A stretch of 64,000 nucleotides of DNA from Caballeronia sp. SL2Y3 (GCF_022879575.1 NZ_CP084260.1:1550001-1614000); one strand, 5' to 3'; counted from the stretch's first letter, positions 42,026 through 53,754 are shown. The notes: generated from the letters alone by a model not told the origin. Translations and numbers: made by a program.

Positions 42026-43585
42026 ATGTCTCAAGCTAACGTCGTCCATCCGCCGCTTTCGGGCGGCAAGCTCGTCATCGGGACGATCGCCGTGTCGCTC
42101 GCGGTGTTCATGAACGTGCTCGACACGTCGATCGCGAACGTCTCGATTCCGTCGATCTCCGGCGATCTCGGCGTGTCGTCGGATCAGGGCACGTGGGTGA
42201 TCACGTCGTTCGCGGTCGCCAACGCGATCTCGGTGCCGCTCACCGGCTGGCTCACGCAGCGGTTCGGACAAGTGCGCCTGTTCCTCGGCTCGATCATCCT
42301 GTTCGTGCTCGCGTCGTGGCTGTGCGGTCTCGCGCCGACGCTGCCGTTCTTGCTCGCCGCGCGCGTGCTGCAAGGTGCGGTTGCCGGGCCGATGATTCCG
42401 CTGTCGCAGACGCTGCTGCTTGCAAGCTATCCGCGCGAAAAAGCGCCGATGGCGCTCTCGATGTGGTCGATGACCACGCTCATCGCGCCGGTCGCGGGGC
42501 CGGTGCTCGGCGGGTGGATCTCGGACAACATCTCGTGGCCGTGGATCTTCTACGTGAACATCCCGGTCGGCATCGCGGCGGCGCTCGCCACGTTCGCCAT
42601 CTTCCGCGACCGCGATTCCGCGATTCGCAAGGCGCCCATCGACACGGTCGGCCTCGGGCTGCTCGTGATCTGGGTCGGCTCGTTGCAGATCATGCTCGAC
42701 AAGGGCAAGGACCTCGACTGGTTCAACTCGACGACCATCGTCGTGCTCGCGTTGATCGCGGTGATTTCGTTCGCGTTCTTCATCGTGTGGGAGTTGACGG
42801 CGGAGCATCCGGTCGTCGACCTGTCGCTCTTCGAACTGCGCAACTTCACGGGCGGCACCATTGCGCTGTCGATCGGCTACGGGCTGTACTTCGGCAATCT
42901 CGTGCTGCTGCCGCTGTGGCTGCAAACGGACATCGGCTACACCGCGACGAACGCCGGGCTCGTGATGGCGCCGGTCGGCGTGTTCGCCATTCTGCTTTCG
43001 CCAATCACGGGCAAGTTCCTGCCGCGCACGGACCCGCGGCGCATCGCGACGGCCGCGTTCCTCGTGTTCGCGCTGTGCTTCTGGATGCGTTCGCGCTACA
43101 CGACCGGCGTGGATACGTGGACGCTGACGCTGCCGACGCTCATTCAGGGCATCGGCATGGCGGGCTTCTTCATTCCGCTCGTGTCGATCACGCTGTCGGG
43201 CTTGCCCGGGCATCGCATTCCTGCGGCTTCGGGCTTGTCGAACTTCGTGCGGATCATGTGCGGGGGCATCGGCACGTCGATCTTCTCGACGGCGTGGGAG
43301 CATCGGTCGATCGTGCATCACGCGCAACTGGTCGAACAGGCGAACGCGTATAACCCGACCTTCGCCAATTCCATGCAACAGATGAGCGCGCTCGGCATGT
43401 CAAAGGAGCAGACTTACGGACTCTTCAACAGCATGGCGACGCAGCAGGCCGCGCAGCTCGGCGTGAACGACATGTTCTATATCTCGGCGGGGATTTTCGT
43501 GGCGCTGATCGCGCTGATCTGGATCACGCGTCCCGAGCGCTCGGGCGGCGGCGATTCGGCAGCGGCGGCATCGGCGGCGCATTGA
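42026..43585 (+). CDS. emrB: EmrB/QacA-type DHA2 drug:H+ antiporter
   Basis: A 519-residue MFS transporter of the 14-helix DHA2 group. Motifs include LDTSIANVSIPSISGDLGVSSDQGTWVITSFAVANAISVPLTGWLTQRFG in helices 1-2 and GPVLGGWISDNISWPWIFYVNIPVG (motif C and its partner) near 150. It follows emrA by 24 bases and ends the operon before a strong terminator. The tripartite system exports hydrophobic or phenolic compounds in known relatives; the substrate here is not shown. Confidence 0.95.
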   Translation: MSQANVVHPPLSGGKLVIGTIAVSLAVFMNVLDTSIANVSIPSISGDLGVSSDQGTWVITSFAVANAISVPLTGWLTQRFGQVRLFLGSIILFVLASWLCGLAPTLPFLLAARVLQGAVAGPMIPLSQTLLLASYPREKAPMALSMWSMTTLIAPVAGPVLGGWISDNISWPWIFYVNIPVGIAAALATFAIFRDRDSAIRKAPIDTVGLGLLVIWVGSLQIMLDKGKDLDWFNSTTIVVLALIAVISFAFFIVWELTAEHPVVDLSLFELRNFTGGTIALSIGYGLYFGNLVLLPLWLQTDIGYTATNAGLVMAPVGVFAILLSPITGKFLPRTDPRRIATAAFLVFALCFWMRSRYTTGVDTWTLTLPTLIQGIGMAGFFIPLVSITLSGLPGHRIPAASGLSNFVRIMCGGIGTSIFSTAWEHRSIVHHAQLVEQANAYNPTFANSMQQMSALGMSKEQTYGLFNSMATQQAAQLGVNDMFYISAGIFVALIALIWITRPERSGGGDSAAAASAAH

Positions 43586-43607
43586 ACTGGATGCATCGGC
43601 GGAAATG

Positions 43608-43639
43608 AAAAAGGAGAGGCGCTGGCCTCTCCTTTTTGT
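43608..43639 (+). terminator. Intrinsic terminator of the efflux operon
   Basis: AAAAAGGAGAGGC pairs with GCCTCTCCTTTTT across a GCTG loop, with T-run; 22 bases after the emrB stop. Confidence 0.93.
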
Positions 43640-43664
43640 TTGTGGATGCGCTCGCGGCGGTCAG

Positions 43665-44597
43665 TCAAGACCCGCTCACCACCAAGCGCTCAGGGGCGAG
43701 CACGCCCTCCGCTGCTCGCGCGACGCCGAGGAGCTTTCCCGCATCGTCATAGACGCGCACTCGCGTGTCCTCAGCCTGCCAAACGGATGCCGGTTCGCCC
43801 AGTTCGTCCAGGCGCAGCCGCTGACCGTGCCTGAAGCGCCGCGTCGCATCGTCGTGCAGATGCACGGCCGGAAACGTCGACAATAGCGCATCGACCGGGC
43901 GCAGCCAGGCGTCGCGCTCCGGCTCGGCCGCAGTGGCCAACGCATCCAGCGTGACCGCGCCTTCGAGCGTCAACGCGCCGACACCGGTGCGACGCAGCGC
44001 CGTCAGATGCGCGCCGCAGCCCAACGCCTCGCCGATATCTTCCGCCAGCGTCCGCACATACGTGCCCTTGCTGCACGTCACCCGAAACGTCACGAGCGGC
44101 AGCGCGCAGGCAACCATTTTCAACGCGTGAATCGTCACGTGACGGCCTTCGCGCTCGACCGTCTGCCCGGCGCGGGCGTATTCGTACAGCGGCTTGCCGT
44201 CGCGCTTGAGCGCCGAGTACATCGGCGGCACCTGAACGATCTCGCCGAGAAACCGCTGCATCGCCGTTTCGACGGCCGCTTCGTCGCACAGGACGTCGCG
44301 CGTTTCTACGGCCTCGCCTTCGGCATCGCCCGTCGTCGTGCGAATGCCGAGGCGCATCGTCGCTTCGTACGTCTTGTCGGCTTCGAGCAAGTCTTGCGAG
44401 AACTTCGTCGCCTCGCCGAAGCACAGCGGCAAGAGACCGGTGGCAAGCGGATCGAGCGTGCCCGTGTGACCCGCCTTCTTCGCCAGATAAAGGCGCTTGG
44501 CCTTGATGAGCGCGTCGTTGCTCGACAAGCCGAGCGGCTTGTCCAGCAGCAACACGCCGTCGAGCGCGCGGCGCGGGATCTTCGGACCGCCTTTCAC
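43665..44597 (-). CDS. truB: tRNA pseudouridine(55) synthase TruB
   Basis: Makes pseudouridine 55 in the T loop of tRNAs. The 310-residue product has LDGVLLLDKPLGLSSN at the start, the catalytic GHTGTLDPLATGLLPLCFGEATKF (Asp in TLDP), KTYEATMRLGIRTTTGDAEGE, and a C-terminal PUA-like domain. The start is GTG immediately after the rbfA stop codon, so translation is coupled. Last gene of rimP-nusA-infB-rbfA-truB. Confidence 0.96.
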   Translation of the reverse strand: MKGGPKIPRRALDGVLLLDKPLGLSSNDALIKAKRLYLAKKAGHTGTLDPLATGLLPLCFGEATKFSQDLLEADKTYEATMRLGIRTTTGDAEGEAVETRDVLCDEAAVETAMQRFLGEIVQVPPMYSALKRDGKPLYEYARAGQTVEREGRHVTIHALKMVACALPLVTFRVTCSKGTYVRTLAEDIGEALGCGAHLTALRRTGVGALTLEGAVTLDALATAAEPERDAWLRPVDALLSTFPAVHLHDDATRRFRHGQRLRLDELGEPASVWQAEDTRVRVYDDAGKLLGVARAAEGVLAPERLVVSGS

Positions 44598-44975
44598 TCA
44601 CGCACCTTCTTCGTCGTCTTTGGCGCGCGTCGCGTTCGCTTCATCGATCAGGCGCGACATCTCGACGGCCTTCTCGATCGTCTTGTCGTAGTGGAAATGC
44701 AGCGTCGGCACCGTATGGATGTGCAGGCGCTTGAACAGCAGGTTATGCAGATGACCGGCTGCGTGGTTGAGCGCCTCTTCGGTCTGCTTGGGATCGCCCG
44801 TCAGCGTCGTGAAGTAGACCTTCGCGTGCGCGTAGTCGGGCGTCAGTTCGACGCTCTGCATCGTCACTAGGCCGATGCGCGGGTCCTTCACCTCGCGCAT
44901 CAGTTCCGAGAGATCGCGCTGAATCTGGTCCGCAATCTGCACGTTGCGATTCGTGGACGTACGTCTTTTAGCCAT
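44598..44975 (-). CDS. rbfA: Ribosome-binding factor A
   Basis: A 125-residue KH-like factor for 30S subunit maturation. It reads [55 protein letters not shown], the classic RbfA sequence, with [22 protein letters not shown] near the end. It follows infB by 96 bases that contain a terminator-like hairpin. Confidence 0.96.
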   Translation of the reverse strand: MAKRRTSTNRNVQIADQIQRDLSELMREVKDPRIGLVTMQSVELTPDYAHAKVYFTTLTGDPKQTEEALNHAAGHLHNLLFKRLHIHTVPTLHFHYDKTIEKAVEMSRLIDEANATRAKDDEEGA

Positions 44976-45013
44976 GATCTTGGTTCCTTCCCTTCTCTAT
45001 CGCCGCGCCAAAT

Positions 45014-45050
45014 AAAAAAGGCGGAGCGAGCCGTCAGGCCCGCTCCGCCT
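45014..45050 (-). terminator. Intrinsic terminator/attenuator between infB and rbfA
   Basis: On the minus strand AGGCGGAGCG pairs over ten bases with CGCTCCGCCT (45041-45050 with 45019-45028), an inner GCC/GGC stem shortens the loop, and six T residues follow. It lies 22 bases after the infB stop and 39 before the rbfA start, so it should cut transcription into rbfA-truB unless read through. Confidence 0.88.
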
Positions 45051-45071
45051 CGAGCTCGGCGTACTAATGCA

Positions 45072-48056
45072 TTACAGCGTGCGAGCCACTTCCGTCACTT
45101 CGAAGACTTCCAGCTGATCGCCTTCGACGATGTCGTTGAAGTTCTTGATCGAGATACCGCACTCGAAGCCCTGACGCACTTCCTTGACGTCGTCCTTGAA
45201 GCGCTTCAGCGAATCCAGCTCGCCGGTGTGGATCACGACGTTGTTGCGGATCACGCGAACCGACGACGTGCGCTTCACGAAACCGTCCGTCACCATACAA
45301 CCCGCGATCAGACCGACCTTCGGCACGCGAATGACCTGACGCACCTCGACCGTGCCCGTCACCGTCTCGCGCTTCTCCGGCGCGAGCATGCCGGACATCG
45401 CCGCCTTCACTTCATCCACTGCGTCGTAGATGATGTTGTAGTAGCGAATGTCGATGCCGTTCGATTCGGCCAGCTTGCGAGCTTGCGCATCCGCACGCGT
45501 GTTGAAGCCGATGATGACCGCCTTCGACGCCGTCGCCAGGTTGACGTCCGACTCGCTGATCGCGCCGACCGCGCTGTGCACGATCTGCACGCGCACTTCG
45601 CCGGTCGAGAGCTTCTGCAGCGATTGCACGAGCGCTTCCTGCGAACCCTGCACGTCCGCCTTCACGATGAGCGGCAGGTTCTGCACTTCGCCTTCGCCCA
45701 TCTGCTCCAGCATGTTCTCGAGCTTCGCGGCCTGCTGCTTGGCGAGCTTGACGTCGCGGAACTTGCCTTGACGGAACAGCGCGATTTCGCGCGCCTTGCG
45801 CTCGTCCGGCAACACGATGACTTCTTCGCCCGCCGCCGGCACTTCCGACAGACCCTGAATCTCTACCGGAATCGACGGGCCCGCGGACTTCGTCGGCTTG
45901 CCGGTTTCGTCCAGCATGGCGCGCACGCGGCCGTAGGCGCTGCCCGCGAGAACCACGTCGCCGCGGTTCAGCGTGCCCGACTGCACCAGAATGGTCGCGA
46001 CCGGACCCTTGCCCTTGTCGAGCTTCGCTTCGATCACGAGACCCTTCGCGCCGGCGTCGACCGGAGCGGTCAGTTCCAGCACTTCGGCCTGCAGCGACAC
46101 GTTTTCCAGCAGATCGTCGATGCCCTTGCCGGTCTTCGCCGACACTTCGATGAACGGCGAATCGCCGCCGTACTCTTCCGGCACCACGCCTTCCGCGACC
46201 AGTTCCTGTTTCACGCGGTCCGGGTTCGCTTCCGGCTTGTCGATCTTATTGATCGCCACGACGATAGGCACGCCGCCCGCCTTCGCGTGAGCGATCGCTT
46301 CCTTCGTCTGCGGCATCACGCCGTCGTCGGCCGCGACCACCAGAATGACGATGTCGGTTGCCTTCGCGCCGCGCGCACGCATGGCCGTGAAGGCCTCGTG
46401 ACCCGGCGTATCGAGGAAGGTGATGACGCCGCGCGGCGTTTCGACGTGATACGCGCCGATATGCTGCGTGATGCCGCCCGCTTCGCCCGCCGCCACTTTC
46501 GCGCGACGGATGTAGTCCAAGAGCGAGGTCTTGCCGTGGTCGACGTGACCCATGACGGTAACGACCGGCGGACGCGGCAGACGCTCCGCCGTTTCCTCGG
46601 CGGCTTCGCCTTCGATGAGGAGCGCCTCGGGATCGTCCAGCTTCGCCGCGACCGCGCGGTGGCCCAGTTCCTCGACGACGATCATCGCCGTTTCCTGGTC
46701 CAGCACCTGGTTGATCGTGACCATCTGGCCGAGCTTCATCATCACCTTGATGACTTCCGAAGCCTTCACCGACATCTTGTGCGCGAGATCGGCCACCGAG
46801 ATGGTTTCCGGCACGTGCACTTCACGGACGATCGGCTCGGTCGGCGCCTGGAACGACGTCTGTTCCTGATGCTTGCCACGGCCCTTCGGACCGCCGCGCC
46901 AGCCGCGATCGACGCCGCCGCTCGTGTCGCCGCGCGTCTTGATGCTGCGGCGCTTCGATGCGTCGTCCTGCTGCCAGCCGCCCTTGCCGCCGGTTTTTTT
47001 CTTGTCGCCGGTCGGCGCCGTCGTGGCGGGCGCTGCCGCGCCTGGCGCCGGCTTCTTCGCGGCTGCCGGACGCGCGGCTTGCGCGCCTTCGGGTTTCGCC
47101 GGCTTGTGCAGCGTGCCCTTCGCTTCGGCAGCCTTGGCCGCTTCGGCGGGCTTCGCCGCAGGCGCCGGTTCCGGCGCCTTGACTTGCGCCTTGCGCGGCG
47201 TGTTCATCATCTCGCGAATGGCGCGCGCTTCGGCTTCCGCCGCTGCACGGCGCTTCGCGATGGCTTCCTGTTCGAGACGCGCCTTCTCGGCGGCTTCGCG
47301 CGCGGCGTCTTCCGCCTTCTTCGCGGCTTCGCGCTGGGCGGCGCGTTCGCTCGCCGCCTTCTCTTCCGCTGCCTTTTCGGCGGCTTCGCGCTGGGCCGTA
47401 TCGTCCTGCTTCGGCGGCTTGGCCTCGGCCTTCACCTCGGCAGCGACAGGCGTACGGGCTTCCTGACGCGCTGCCTGTGCGGCGCGCGAAATCTCGGCCG
47501 CCTGCGCGGCGGCTTGCGCACGGCGCTCGGCTTCCGCTTCCTGGCGGCGACGCTCGGCTTCAGCCGCTTCCTCGCGGGCGCGACGCTCCGCTTCTTCCTG
47601 TTCCAGACGCGCCTGACGCTCCTTCAACTCGCGCTCTTCGCGCTCGAGTTGCTCCGCGGCGCGGCGAGCTTCTTCCTCGCGGCGCTGCAGTTCGGCCTCG
47701 TCGACTTCGTCTTCGACATGATTCGGCGTCTCGGCCGGCTGCTCGATGCCGGCCTCGTCGCGCTTCACGAACACACGCTTCTTGCGCACCTCGACCTGAA
47801 TGGTGCGAGCCTTACCCGTTGCGTCGGATTGCTTGATTTCCGACGTATGCCGGCGGGTCAGAGTGATCTTGCGCTTGTCGGCATCGGCGGACCCGTGCGA
47901 CTTGCGCAAATGATCGAGCAGACGCGCCTTGTCCGTTTCGGACAGGTCGTCGTTCGCGCTCGCTTTCTGGACGCCAGCCGCCTGCAACTGCTCGAGCAGC
48001 ACGCCCGCAGGCATTTTGAGTTCCGCGGCAAATTGGGCTACGTTGTTACTCGCCAT
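45072..48056 (-). CDS. infB: Translation initiation factor IF-2
   Basis: GTPase of 994 residues that delivers fMet-tRNA to the 30S subunit. It begins with an IF2_N module ([26 protein letters not shown]), followed by a very long charged Glu/Ala/Arg/Lys region (residues 110-400), a second IF2_N ([25 protein letters not shown]), then G1 [38 protein letters not shown], and domains II to IV. The long N-terminal extension is normal for Burkholderia. Confidence 0.97.
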   Translation of the reverse strand: MASNNVAQFAAELKMPAGVLLEQLQAAGVQKASANDDLSETDKARLLDHLRKSHGSADADKRKITLTRRHTSEIKQSDATGKARTIQVEVRKKRVFVKRDEAGIEQPAETPNHVEDEVDEAELQRREEEARRAAEQLEREERELKERQARLEQEEAERRAREEAAEAERRRQEAEAERRAQAAAQAAEISRAAQAARQEARTPVAAEVKAEAKPPKQDDTAQREAAEKAAEEKAASERAAQREAAKKAEDAAREAAEKARLEQEAIAKRRAAAEAEARAIREMMNTPRKAQVKAPEPAPAAKPAEAAKAAEAKGTLHKPAKPEGAQAARPAAAKKPAPGAAAPATTAPTGDKKKTGGKGGWQQDDASKRRSIKTRGDTSGGVDRGWRGGPKGRGKHQEQTSFQAPTEPIVREVHVPETISVADLAHKMSVKASEVIKVMMKLGQMVTINQVLDQETAMIVVEELGHRAVAAKLDDPEALLIEGEAAEETAERLPRPPVVTVMGHVDHGKTSLLDYIRRAKVAAGEAGGITQHIGAYHVETPRGVITFLDTPGHEAFTAMRARGAKATDIVILVVAADDGVMPQTKEAIAHAKAGGVPIVVAINKIDKPEANPDRVKQELVAEGVVPEEYGGDSPFIEVSAKTGKGIDDLLENVSLQAEVLELTAPVDAGAKGLVIEAKLDKGKGPVATILVQSGTLNRGDVVLAGSAYGRVRAMLDETGKPTKSAGPSIPVEIQGLSEVPAAGEEVIVLPDERKAREIALFRQGKFRDVKLAKQQAAKLENMLEQMGEGEVQNLPLIVKADVQGSQEALVQSLQKLSTGEVRVQIVHSAVGAISESDVNLATASKAVIIGFNTRADAQARKLAESNGIDIRYYNIIYDAVDEVKAAMSGMLAPEKRETVTGTVEVRQVIRVPKVGLIAGCMVTDGFVKRTSSVRVIRNNVVIHTGELDSLKRFKDDVKEVRQGFECGISIKNFNDIVEGDQLEVFEVTEVARTL

Positions 48057-48148
48057 TCATTCCTCTTGATGCAAGGATCAGTCCTTGCGGTTAGATCGGG
48101 TCATGCGGCCGAACTGGCCGCGATATTTCAGTGCGCCATGGTCATTTC

Positions 48149-49624
48149 TCACTGGAACCAGTGTTCACGTGCTTTCATGATCAACGCGCGAGCGTTATCC
48201 TCTTCCATCCCGGTCATCTCGACCAGTTCATCTACTGCCAGCTCCGCGAGGTCATCGCGGGTCTGAATCTGATGCTCCGCGAGCTTCGCGAGAAGCTCGT
48301 TGTCCATGCCGTCGAGGCTCTTCAGATCGAGCGCTACGCCTTCGACCTTCTCCTCGTTGGCAATCGCCATCGTGAGCAACGCGTCACGCGACCGGTTGCG
48401 CAGCTCGTGCACGGTGTCTTCGTCGAACGCTTCGATTTCGAGCATCTCGTTGAGCGGCACATAGGCGATTTCTTCGAGGCTCGTGAAGCCTTCGTCGATC
48501 AGGATGTCGGCGACTTCCTCGTCCACATCCAGACGCGCCATGAACAGACTGCGCAACTTGCCGCGCTCTTCGTTCTGCTTCAGCGCCGATTCGTCCGGCG
48601 TCATGATATTGATCTGCCAGCCGGTGAGCTCGCTGGCGAGTCGAACGTTCTGGCCGCTGCGGCCGATGGCGACCGCGAGCTCGCTCTCGTCCACGACGAC
48701 GTCCATCGAATGCTTTTCTTCATCGACGACGATCGACTGAACGGCTGCCGGCGCGAGGGCGCCGATCACGAACTGCGCGGGGTCTTCCGACCATAGCACG
48801 ATGTCGACGTTCTCGCCACCGAGCTCGTTGCGCACGGCCTGCACGCGCGAACCGCGGATGCCTACGCACGTTCCGATCGGATCGATGCGCTTGTCGTAGG
48901 CGATCACCCCGATTTTCGCACGCACGCCGGGATCGCGCGCGGCCGCCTTGATTTCCAGCAGCCCTTGCTCGATTTCCGGCACTTCGAGCTCGAACAGCTT
49001 CATCAGGAACTCGGGCGCGGTGCGCGACAGTTCGATCTGCGGACCGCGCGCCGTGCGGTCCACCTTCGCGATGTACGCGCGCACACGGTCGCCCACGCGC
49101 AGGTTTTCCTTCGGAATCAGCTGGTCGCGGCGCAGCAGCGCTTCCACGCGACCGGATTCGACGATGAAATTGCCCTTGTCCAGACGCTTGACCGAGCCGG
49201 TCATGATCTTTTCGCCGCGCTCGAGAAAGTCGTTCAGGATCTGCTCGCGCTCGGCGTCGCGCACCTTCTGCAGAATGACCTGCTTGGCGGCCTGCGCGCC
49301 GATGCGGCCGAATTCGATCGACGGAATGGGTTCCTCGATGTAGTCGTCCACTTGCGCGTCGGGCTTTTGCTCCTTAGCTTCGAACAGCAGAATTTCCTGG
49401 TCGGGCTCCTGAAGGCCGGCCTCGTCCGGCACCACGCGCCAGCGGCGGAACGTCTCGTGCTCGCCGCTTTCACGGTCGATCGCGACGCGGATATCGACAT
49501 CTTCCTCGAACAGCTTCTTCGTTGCCGAAGCAAGCGCAGCCTCCAGAGCTGCGTACACCACGTCCTTGTTGACGTTCTTTTCGCGCGCCAGCGCATCCGC
49601 CAGCATCAAAACTTCGCGACTCAT
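48149..49624 (-). CDS. nusA: Transcription termination/antitermination factor NusA
   Basis: RNA polymerase-binding factor of 491 residues. The N-terminal domain ([30 protein letters not shown]), an S1 domain ([27 protein letters not shown]), two KH domains ([46 protein letters not shown]) and two C-terminal acidic helix-hairpin repeats are present. Its ATG overlaps the rimP stop by four bases (ATGA). Confidence 0.97.
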   Translation of the reverse strand: MSREVLMLADALAREKNVNKDVVYAALEAALASATKKLFEEDVDIRVAIDRESGEHETFRRWRVVPDEAGLQEPDQEILLFEAKEQKPDAQVDDYIEEPIPSIEFGRIGAQAAKQVILQKVRDAEREQILNDFLERGEKIMTGSVKRLDKGNFIVESGRVEALLRRDQLIPKENLRVGDRVRAYIAKVDRTARGPQIELSRTAPEFLMKLFELEVPEIEQGLLEIKAAARDPGVRAKIGVIAYDKRIDPIGTCVGIRGSRVQAVRNELGGENVDIVLWSEDPAQFVIGALAPAAVQSIVVDEEKHSMDVVVDESELAVAIGRSGQNVRLASELTGWQINIMTPDESALKQNEERGKLRSLFMARLDVDEEVADILIDEGFTSLEEIAYVPLNEMLEIEAFDEDTVHELRNRSRDALLTMAIANEEKVEGVALDLKSLDGMDNELLAKLAEHQIQTRDDLAELAVDELVEMTGMEEDNARALIMKAREHWFQ

Positions 49625-50079
49625 TGTTTGCGGCTCCTAAAGTCAACTTTGGGGACGAGACGTGCTTTATCGAGGTCCGCGAGCGTGAAATCGAGCATCG
49701 CGGCGCCGTCCTTCCCTTCGAATTCCAAACCGATCTTGTCGCCCTCGGGGGCGTGCAGAACGCCGCGGAACGACTTGCGCCCGTCCAGCGGCTTTTTCAA
49801 TGTGATGACGGCTTCGTTGCCGGCGAAACGCTCGAAGTCGGCCAGCTTCTTGAGCGGGCGGTCGAGCCCCGGCGACGAGACTTCGAGGCGGTCGTAATCG
49901 ACGTTTTCGACTTCGAGCACATACTGAAGCTGACGCGTGACTTTCTCGCAGTCTTCGATGGCGATACCGGCCGGCTGGTCGATATAAATACGCAGCATGC
50001 CGCCTCCCGAACGTTCGAGATCGACAAGCTCGTAGCCCAGGCTCGAGACCGTGGTTTCAATCAGTTCCGTCAGTTGCAC
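49621..50079 (-). CDS. rimP: Ribosome maturation factor RimP
   Basis: A 152-residue factor for 30S assembly. The start is GTG, giving [22 protein letters not shown], preceded by a TTGGAG ribosome site; upstream codons lack similarity. [23 protein letters not shown] and [20 protein letters not shown] segments (here [24 protein letters not shown]) are diagnostic. It heads the nusA-infB operon. Confidence 0.95.
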   Translation of the reverse strand: MQLTELIETTVSSLGYELVDLERSGGGMLRIYIDQPAGIAIEDCEKVTRQLQYVLEVENVDYDRLEVSSPGLDRPLKKLADFERFAGNEAVITLKKPLDGRKSFRGVLHAPEGDKIGLEFEGKDGAAMLDFTLADLDKARLVPKVDFRSRKQ

Positions 50080-50429
50080 AGTAACTCCAAGGTGTTTCGC
50101 GCCCGCGCCGCGAAACACCTGCGGGCGAGCGCCTTGACTGGGCGCACCCCTGCTCCCGAGATGCCGAACCAAAAAGCCAAAAAAAAATGGGCGCAACGCC
50201 CATCTTTTTCAACCGAGGTCGCACCCGGGCAGCGCAAAAAACTATGTGCCCAGCGACTTTGTGATTTTAGCCATTTTTCGGGATAAACGCAAACGTAAAG
50301 CGCGCGATCGGGCCCGTTTCGTGCCAGTTCGCATGCTTTTTTGCTTTATGCCGATGGCTCGGCGAGGCGATTCGGCGGATCGGCCGCAGGCGCACCCGCG
50401 GCCGACCGAAACGGCTCGTCAACGCGTGT
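50080..50429. other. Intergenic region between rluB and rimP, 350 bases
   Basis: Holds the rluB terminator at 50177-50203 and should hold the rimP-operon promoter on the minus strand. No gene is supported. Confidence 0.5.
50177..50208 (-). terminator. Intrinsic terminator downstream of rluB, possibly bidirectional
   Basis: ATGGGCG (50187-50193) and CGCCCAT (50197-50203) flank a 3-base loop. The minus-strand product is followed by a long T-run; the plus side has CTTTTTC. It separates the rluB and rimP transcripts. Confidence 0.85.
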
Positions 50430-52352
50430 TCAACGTCCGCGCGTGCGGTTGCGCGGGCCGCGTCCGGCGCCGGGCTTGCCTTGTCCCGCGCCTTGTTGCC
50501 CGCCGCCCTGACGATTGCCGCGCGGGCCGTTGCCGCCCGCCGGACGCTTGGCCGGCCCACTCATGCCTTGTGGACCCTGTCCGCGCGCATTGCGCTGACC
50601 CGAGCGGCCGCCGTTCGCGCGATTGCCATTCGGCTCGTTGCCGATGCGGTTGCCGTTCGGCTCGCGGCCACCTCGTCGACCCGGGCCTCCGGCGTTGCCG
50701 GTATTGCCCGTGTTGCCGCCGAAGCCGCCCATGCTGCCCAGCCCGCTCGCGCCGAACGCGCCGGGAAGCCCGCCCGCGCCGCCGCGCCGACCGCCGCGCG
50801 CCGGCGTCTGCGCCGCGCGCAAGTGCGAGCTCAAGACCGGCTCGCGCGTGATGAAGCCCATCGACGTCTGCATCGGATCGGGCTGAACGCGCGGCGCGGC
50901 GCTGCGCCCGCCCTTCTCGGCGGTCGGCGCCTTCAGGCCGACTGCCGCCATCAGGCTGCGCACCTGGTTGTCTTCCAGCTCTTCCCACCGGCCACGCTTG
51001 AGACCGCGCGGCAACGCGATCGGACCGTGGCGCGTGCGGATCAGGCGGCTGACCATGAGCCCGGCCGCCTCGAACATGCGGCGCACTTCGCGATTGCGGC
51101 CCTCGGCCAGCGCGACGTGATACCAATGGTTCGTGCCTTCGCCGCCGCCGTCCTGGATGCGCAGGAAGTTGGCGGGGCCGTCGTCGAGCTCCACGCCTTT
51201 TAGCAGCTTCTGCTTCATCGCCTCGGACAACTGACCGACGACGCGCACCGCATATTCACGCTCGACGCTATAGCGCGGGTGCATGAACCGGTTTGCGAGA
51301 TCGCCGGACGTTGTGAGCAGCAGGAGCCCTTCCGTGTTGAAGTCGAGCCGCCCGACCGCGAGCCACTTCGCGGTCTTCATCGACGGGAGTTTGTCGAACA
51401 CGGACGGACGGCCTTCCGGGTCTGCGTGACTGACGATCTCGCCCGTCGGCTTGTGATACAGCAGAATGCGCGGCGGCTTGCTCGCGAGCTTGCGCTTGAG
51501 CGGCTTGCCGTTGATGCGCACCTGGTCGGTCGGCATGATGCGCTGCCCGATGTGCGCCGGCTCGCCGTTCACCGACACGCGCCCCGCGATGATCAGTTCC
51601 TCCATGTCGCGCCGCGAGCCCATGCCGGCGTCGGCCAGCACCTTGTGCAGCTTCGGGGCGTCGTCGTCCGGTTCCAGCACGCGCTTTTGCTGGGGCGCGT
51701 TGCGGCCACGGCGCAGCATCGGCGCGCGCACGCCCCCCGAGCCGTTGTCCGCGTCGAATGCCGGGGACGTGACGTACGCGAAGACGTCGTCGACGGCGGC
51801 GGACGCCGCGCTCTCGACTGTCGCCGGTCCTGCATCGTTGCGCTTGCCGTTGCGCGGCTGCCGTTCACGTTTCTGTGGCGGATTCTTGCGCTGCGCGCCC
51901 TCGCGCGGCGCGGCCGCTGCGACTTCGCCAGACGCTTCCACGGCAACTTCTCCGTCATCGCGACGCCCACGCTTGCGGCCGCCTTGCCGCGCGGCGTTCG
52001 GCTGGCCTTCCGCAGTGTCGCGCTTCGGGTCTCGCTTGGCTGCCGGTTTTCGCGGCGCCTTCGCGCCCGCTTCCTTGCGCGGCGCACGCGCCTGCTCGGC
52101 AGGGGCGCCCTCCGACGGCGACGCTTCCGTCGCTGCGTCCGGCGCGCCATCCGCGCCCTTCGTTTTGGCGACAGCCCGGCGGCGTGCGATCAGACTGCGC
52201 GGACCGCGGCGCAGGCCGCGGCGCGGACGATCGTCGCCTTCTGCGCTTTCGTCGGTGCGCGTGAGTTCGCCGGCATCGGCCGACTCATGGGCGTCCGCGC
52301 CATGCACGGGGCGCGCGGATTCGGGCGAATCGCTGTCGTGGGAGTGTGTCAA
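50430..52352 (-). CDS. rluB: 23S rRNA pseudouridine synthase, RluB/RsuA family, with long low-complexity tails
   Basis: A protein of about 640 residues against roughly 250-300 for the catalytic unit. The middle holds an S4 domain ([31 protein letters not shown]) and the RsuA-type catalytic domain with [14 protein letters not shown], whose Asp is catalytic, and REYAVRV...[13 protein letters not shown]. The N-terminal 200 residues are Ala/Arg/Lys/Glu-rich, and the C-terminal 130 are Gly/Asn/Arg-rich with repeated NGNR and GG-R units. The TTG at 52352 has GAGG six bases upstream; a GTG at 52379 is the alternative. Confidence 0.9.
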   Translation of the reverse strand: MTHSHDSDSPESARPVHGADAHESADAGELTRTDESAEGDDRPRRGLRRGPRSLIARRRAVAKTKGADGAPDAATEASPSEGAPAEQARAPRKEAGAKAPRKPAAKRDPKRDTAEGQPNAARQGGRKRGRRDDGEVAVEASGEVAAAAPREGAQRKNPPQKRERQPRNGKRNDAGPATVESAASAAVDDVFAYVTSPAFDADNGSGGVRAPMLRRGRNAPQQKRVLEPDDDAPKLHKVLADAGMGSRRDMEELIIAGRVSVNGEPAHIGQRIMPTDQVRINGKPLKRKLASKPPRILLYHKPTGEIVSHADPEGRPSVFDKLPSMKTAKWLAVGRLDFNTEGLLLLTTSGDLANRFMHPRYSVEREYAVRVVGQLSEAMKQKLLKGVELDDGPANFLRIQDGGGEGTNHWYHVALAEGRNREVRRMFEAAGLMVSRLIRTRHGPIALPRGLKRGRWEELEDNQVRSLMAAVGLKAPTAEKGGRSAAPRVQPDPMQTSMGFITREPVLSSHLRAAQTPARGGRRGGAGGLPGAFGASGLGSMGGFGGNTGNTGNAGGPGRRGGREPNGNRIGNEPNGNRANGGRSGQRNARGQGPQGMSGPAKRPAGGNGPRGNRQGGGQQGAGQGKPGAGRGPRNRTRGR

Positions 52353-52480
52353 AACAACCTCAAATGTCGAATTGCGCACCCTGGCGGGCGCGTCAAAAAT
52401 TTCCGCTGACCGGTCCGGCTCGTCGTCTTCGACGTGATGTTTTATCGAGAGCCGGTTGAGTCAGGGGCCATGCAATTGCG

Positions 52481-53422
52481 TCAGGCGCGGCGCGCCTTCG
52501 GTTCTTCGTCGGAGTCGCCGCCGTTCAGGTCGGCGTCGTTCCGCTCGACGCCGCTCGATCGGCGGGCGTCGGTCGCATCGTGTTCTCGATGTGTGCCAGC
52601 GTCGCCTGCGTCGGCCAACGCAGGCGCTTCTTCTGAATCGGATGCATCGGTCGCGGGCATCAGGCGGACCTCGGTCAACACGGGCCCGTCCGTCTCTTCG
52701 CTCGCACGAAGCGTTCCGGCCTCGGATGCATCGCTCGGCGAAGCGTCCGGCGTGTCGGTGACGTCAGGCATCGCGGCCTCGCGCACATGCTCCGGATGCG
52801 CGACAGCCGTCGTGTCGTCCACCGCGTTTTCGCCAGCAGACGCCTGCGCGGCTGCGCCGTCCGGAAAATCGATCGAATGCTGCGCGAGCAGCGACGCCTC
52901 GAACTGCGCCGACGGATTGTCCAGCGCCGGCAGTTCGTCGAGCGCGGTCAGGCCGAGGTCGTCGAGAAACTGCTTGGTCGTGGCGTACAGCGCGGGCCGG
53001 CCGGGCACGTCGCGATGTCCGATGACCTCGATCCACCCGCGATCTTCCAGTTGCTTCACCACCTGCGTGTTCACCGTCACGCCGCGGATCTCTTCGATAT
53101 CGCCGCGCGTGACCGGCTGCCGATAAGCAATAATGGCGAGCGTTTCGAGCACCGCCCGCGAATATTTCGGCGGCTTTTCGGGATTGAGCCGGTCGAGATA
53201 AGTCCGCATGGCGGGCTTGCTCTGAAAGCGCCATCCCGACGCAAGCGCCACCAGCTCGACGCCGCGCCCCGACCAATCAGCCTGTAGTCTTTCGAGCAGC
53301 GTGCGCACCGTATCGGCCGAAATGTCCTCGGCGAAGAGCTTGCGCAATTCACTCACCCGCAGCGGTTCCTGCGCGCAGATCAAAGCAGTCTCGAGGACGA
53401 TTTTCGCCTCTTGGGTATTCAT
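52481..53422 (-). CDS. scpB: Segregation and condensation protein B
   Basis: A 313-residue subunit of the SMC-ScpAB condensin. Two winged helices fill residues 1-165 ([72 protein letters not shown]). The remaining 140 residues are an acidic Asp/Ala/Glu/Ser-rich tail, extra to the family core. It precedes rluB by 101 bases or more on the same strand; scpA is not next to it. Confidence 0.95.
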   Translation of the reverse strand: MNTQEAKIVLETALICAQEPLRVSELRKLFAEDISADTVRTLLERLQADWSGRGVELVALASGWRFQSKPAMRTYLDRLNPEKPPKYSRAVLETLAIIAYRQPVTRGDIEEIRGVTVNTQVVKQLEDRGWIEVIGHRDVPGRPALYATTKQFLDDLGLTALDELPALDNPSAQFEASLLAQHSIDFPDGAAAQASAGENAVDDTTAVAHPEHVREAAMPDVTDTPDASPSDASEAGTLRASEETDGPVLTEVRLMPATDASDSEEAPALADAGDAGTHREHDATDARRSSGVERNDADLNGGDSDEEPKARRA

Positions 53423-53754
53423 GCAGCTTCGGTCAACCCTTAATGGTCAATGATCCGGTTCAAAACGAGCCTGAGCGAGTTCGGACGTCACCGAAGCGGT
53501 GCGCACGATAAAGCTGGACGCGGAGTTTCTAGACGCGCTCGCCCGATTGTAATCGGTCATATTGATTGGGAGCACGCACCGGGGAGAGGCGACAATGGGC
53601 GATCGGTGAGCGAATCGCCGGGCCATCCCAGCCGGACGAGGTGGCGCTTTCCTAGGCGAAAGCGCGTGACTGAGCGCCATATTACGCAAAAAGAACCGGG
53701 GCGTAAAGGTGATCGATTACGCCCGGCTCTACTCACTTCGCACTCACTTAGCCC
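53423..53754. other. Intergenic region, 332 bases
   Basis: Lies between the aminotransferase stop and scpB start, both minus strand. Short frames exist on both strands but none has a recognisable start context or family pattern. The scpB promoter should be here. Confidence 0.5.

Noticed and set aside
45228..48266. Open frame of about 1000 codons on the plus strand opposite infB
   Set aside because: Its translation is Arg/His/Leu-rich with no family pattern, and it mirrors the codon bias of infB. Long antisense frames are expected in high-G+C genes.
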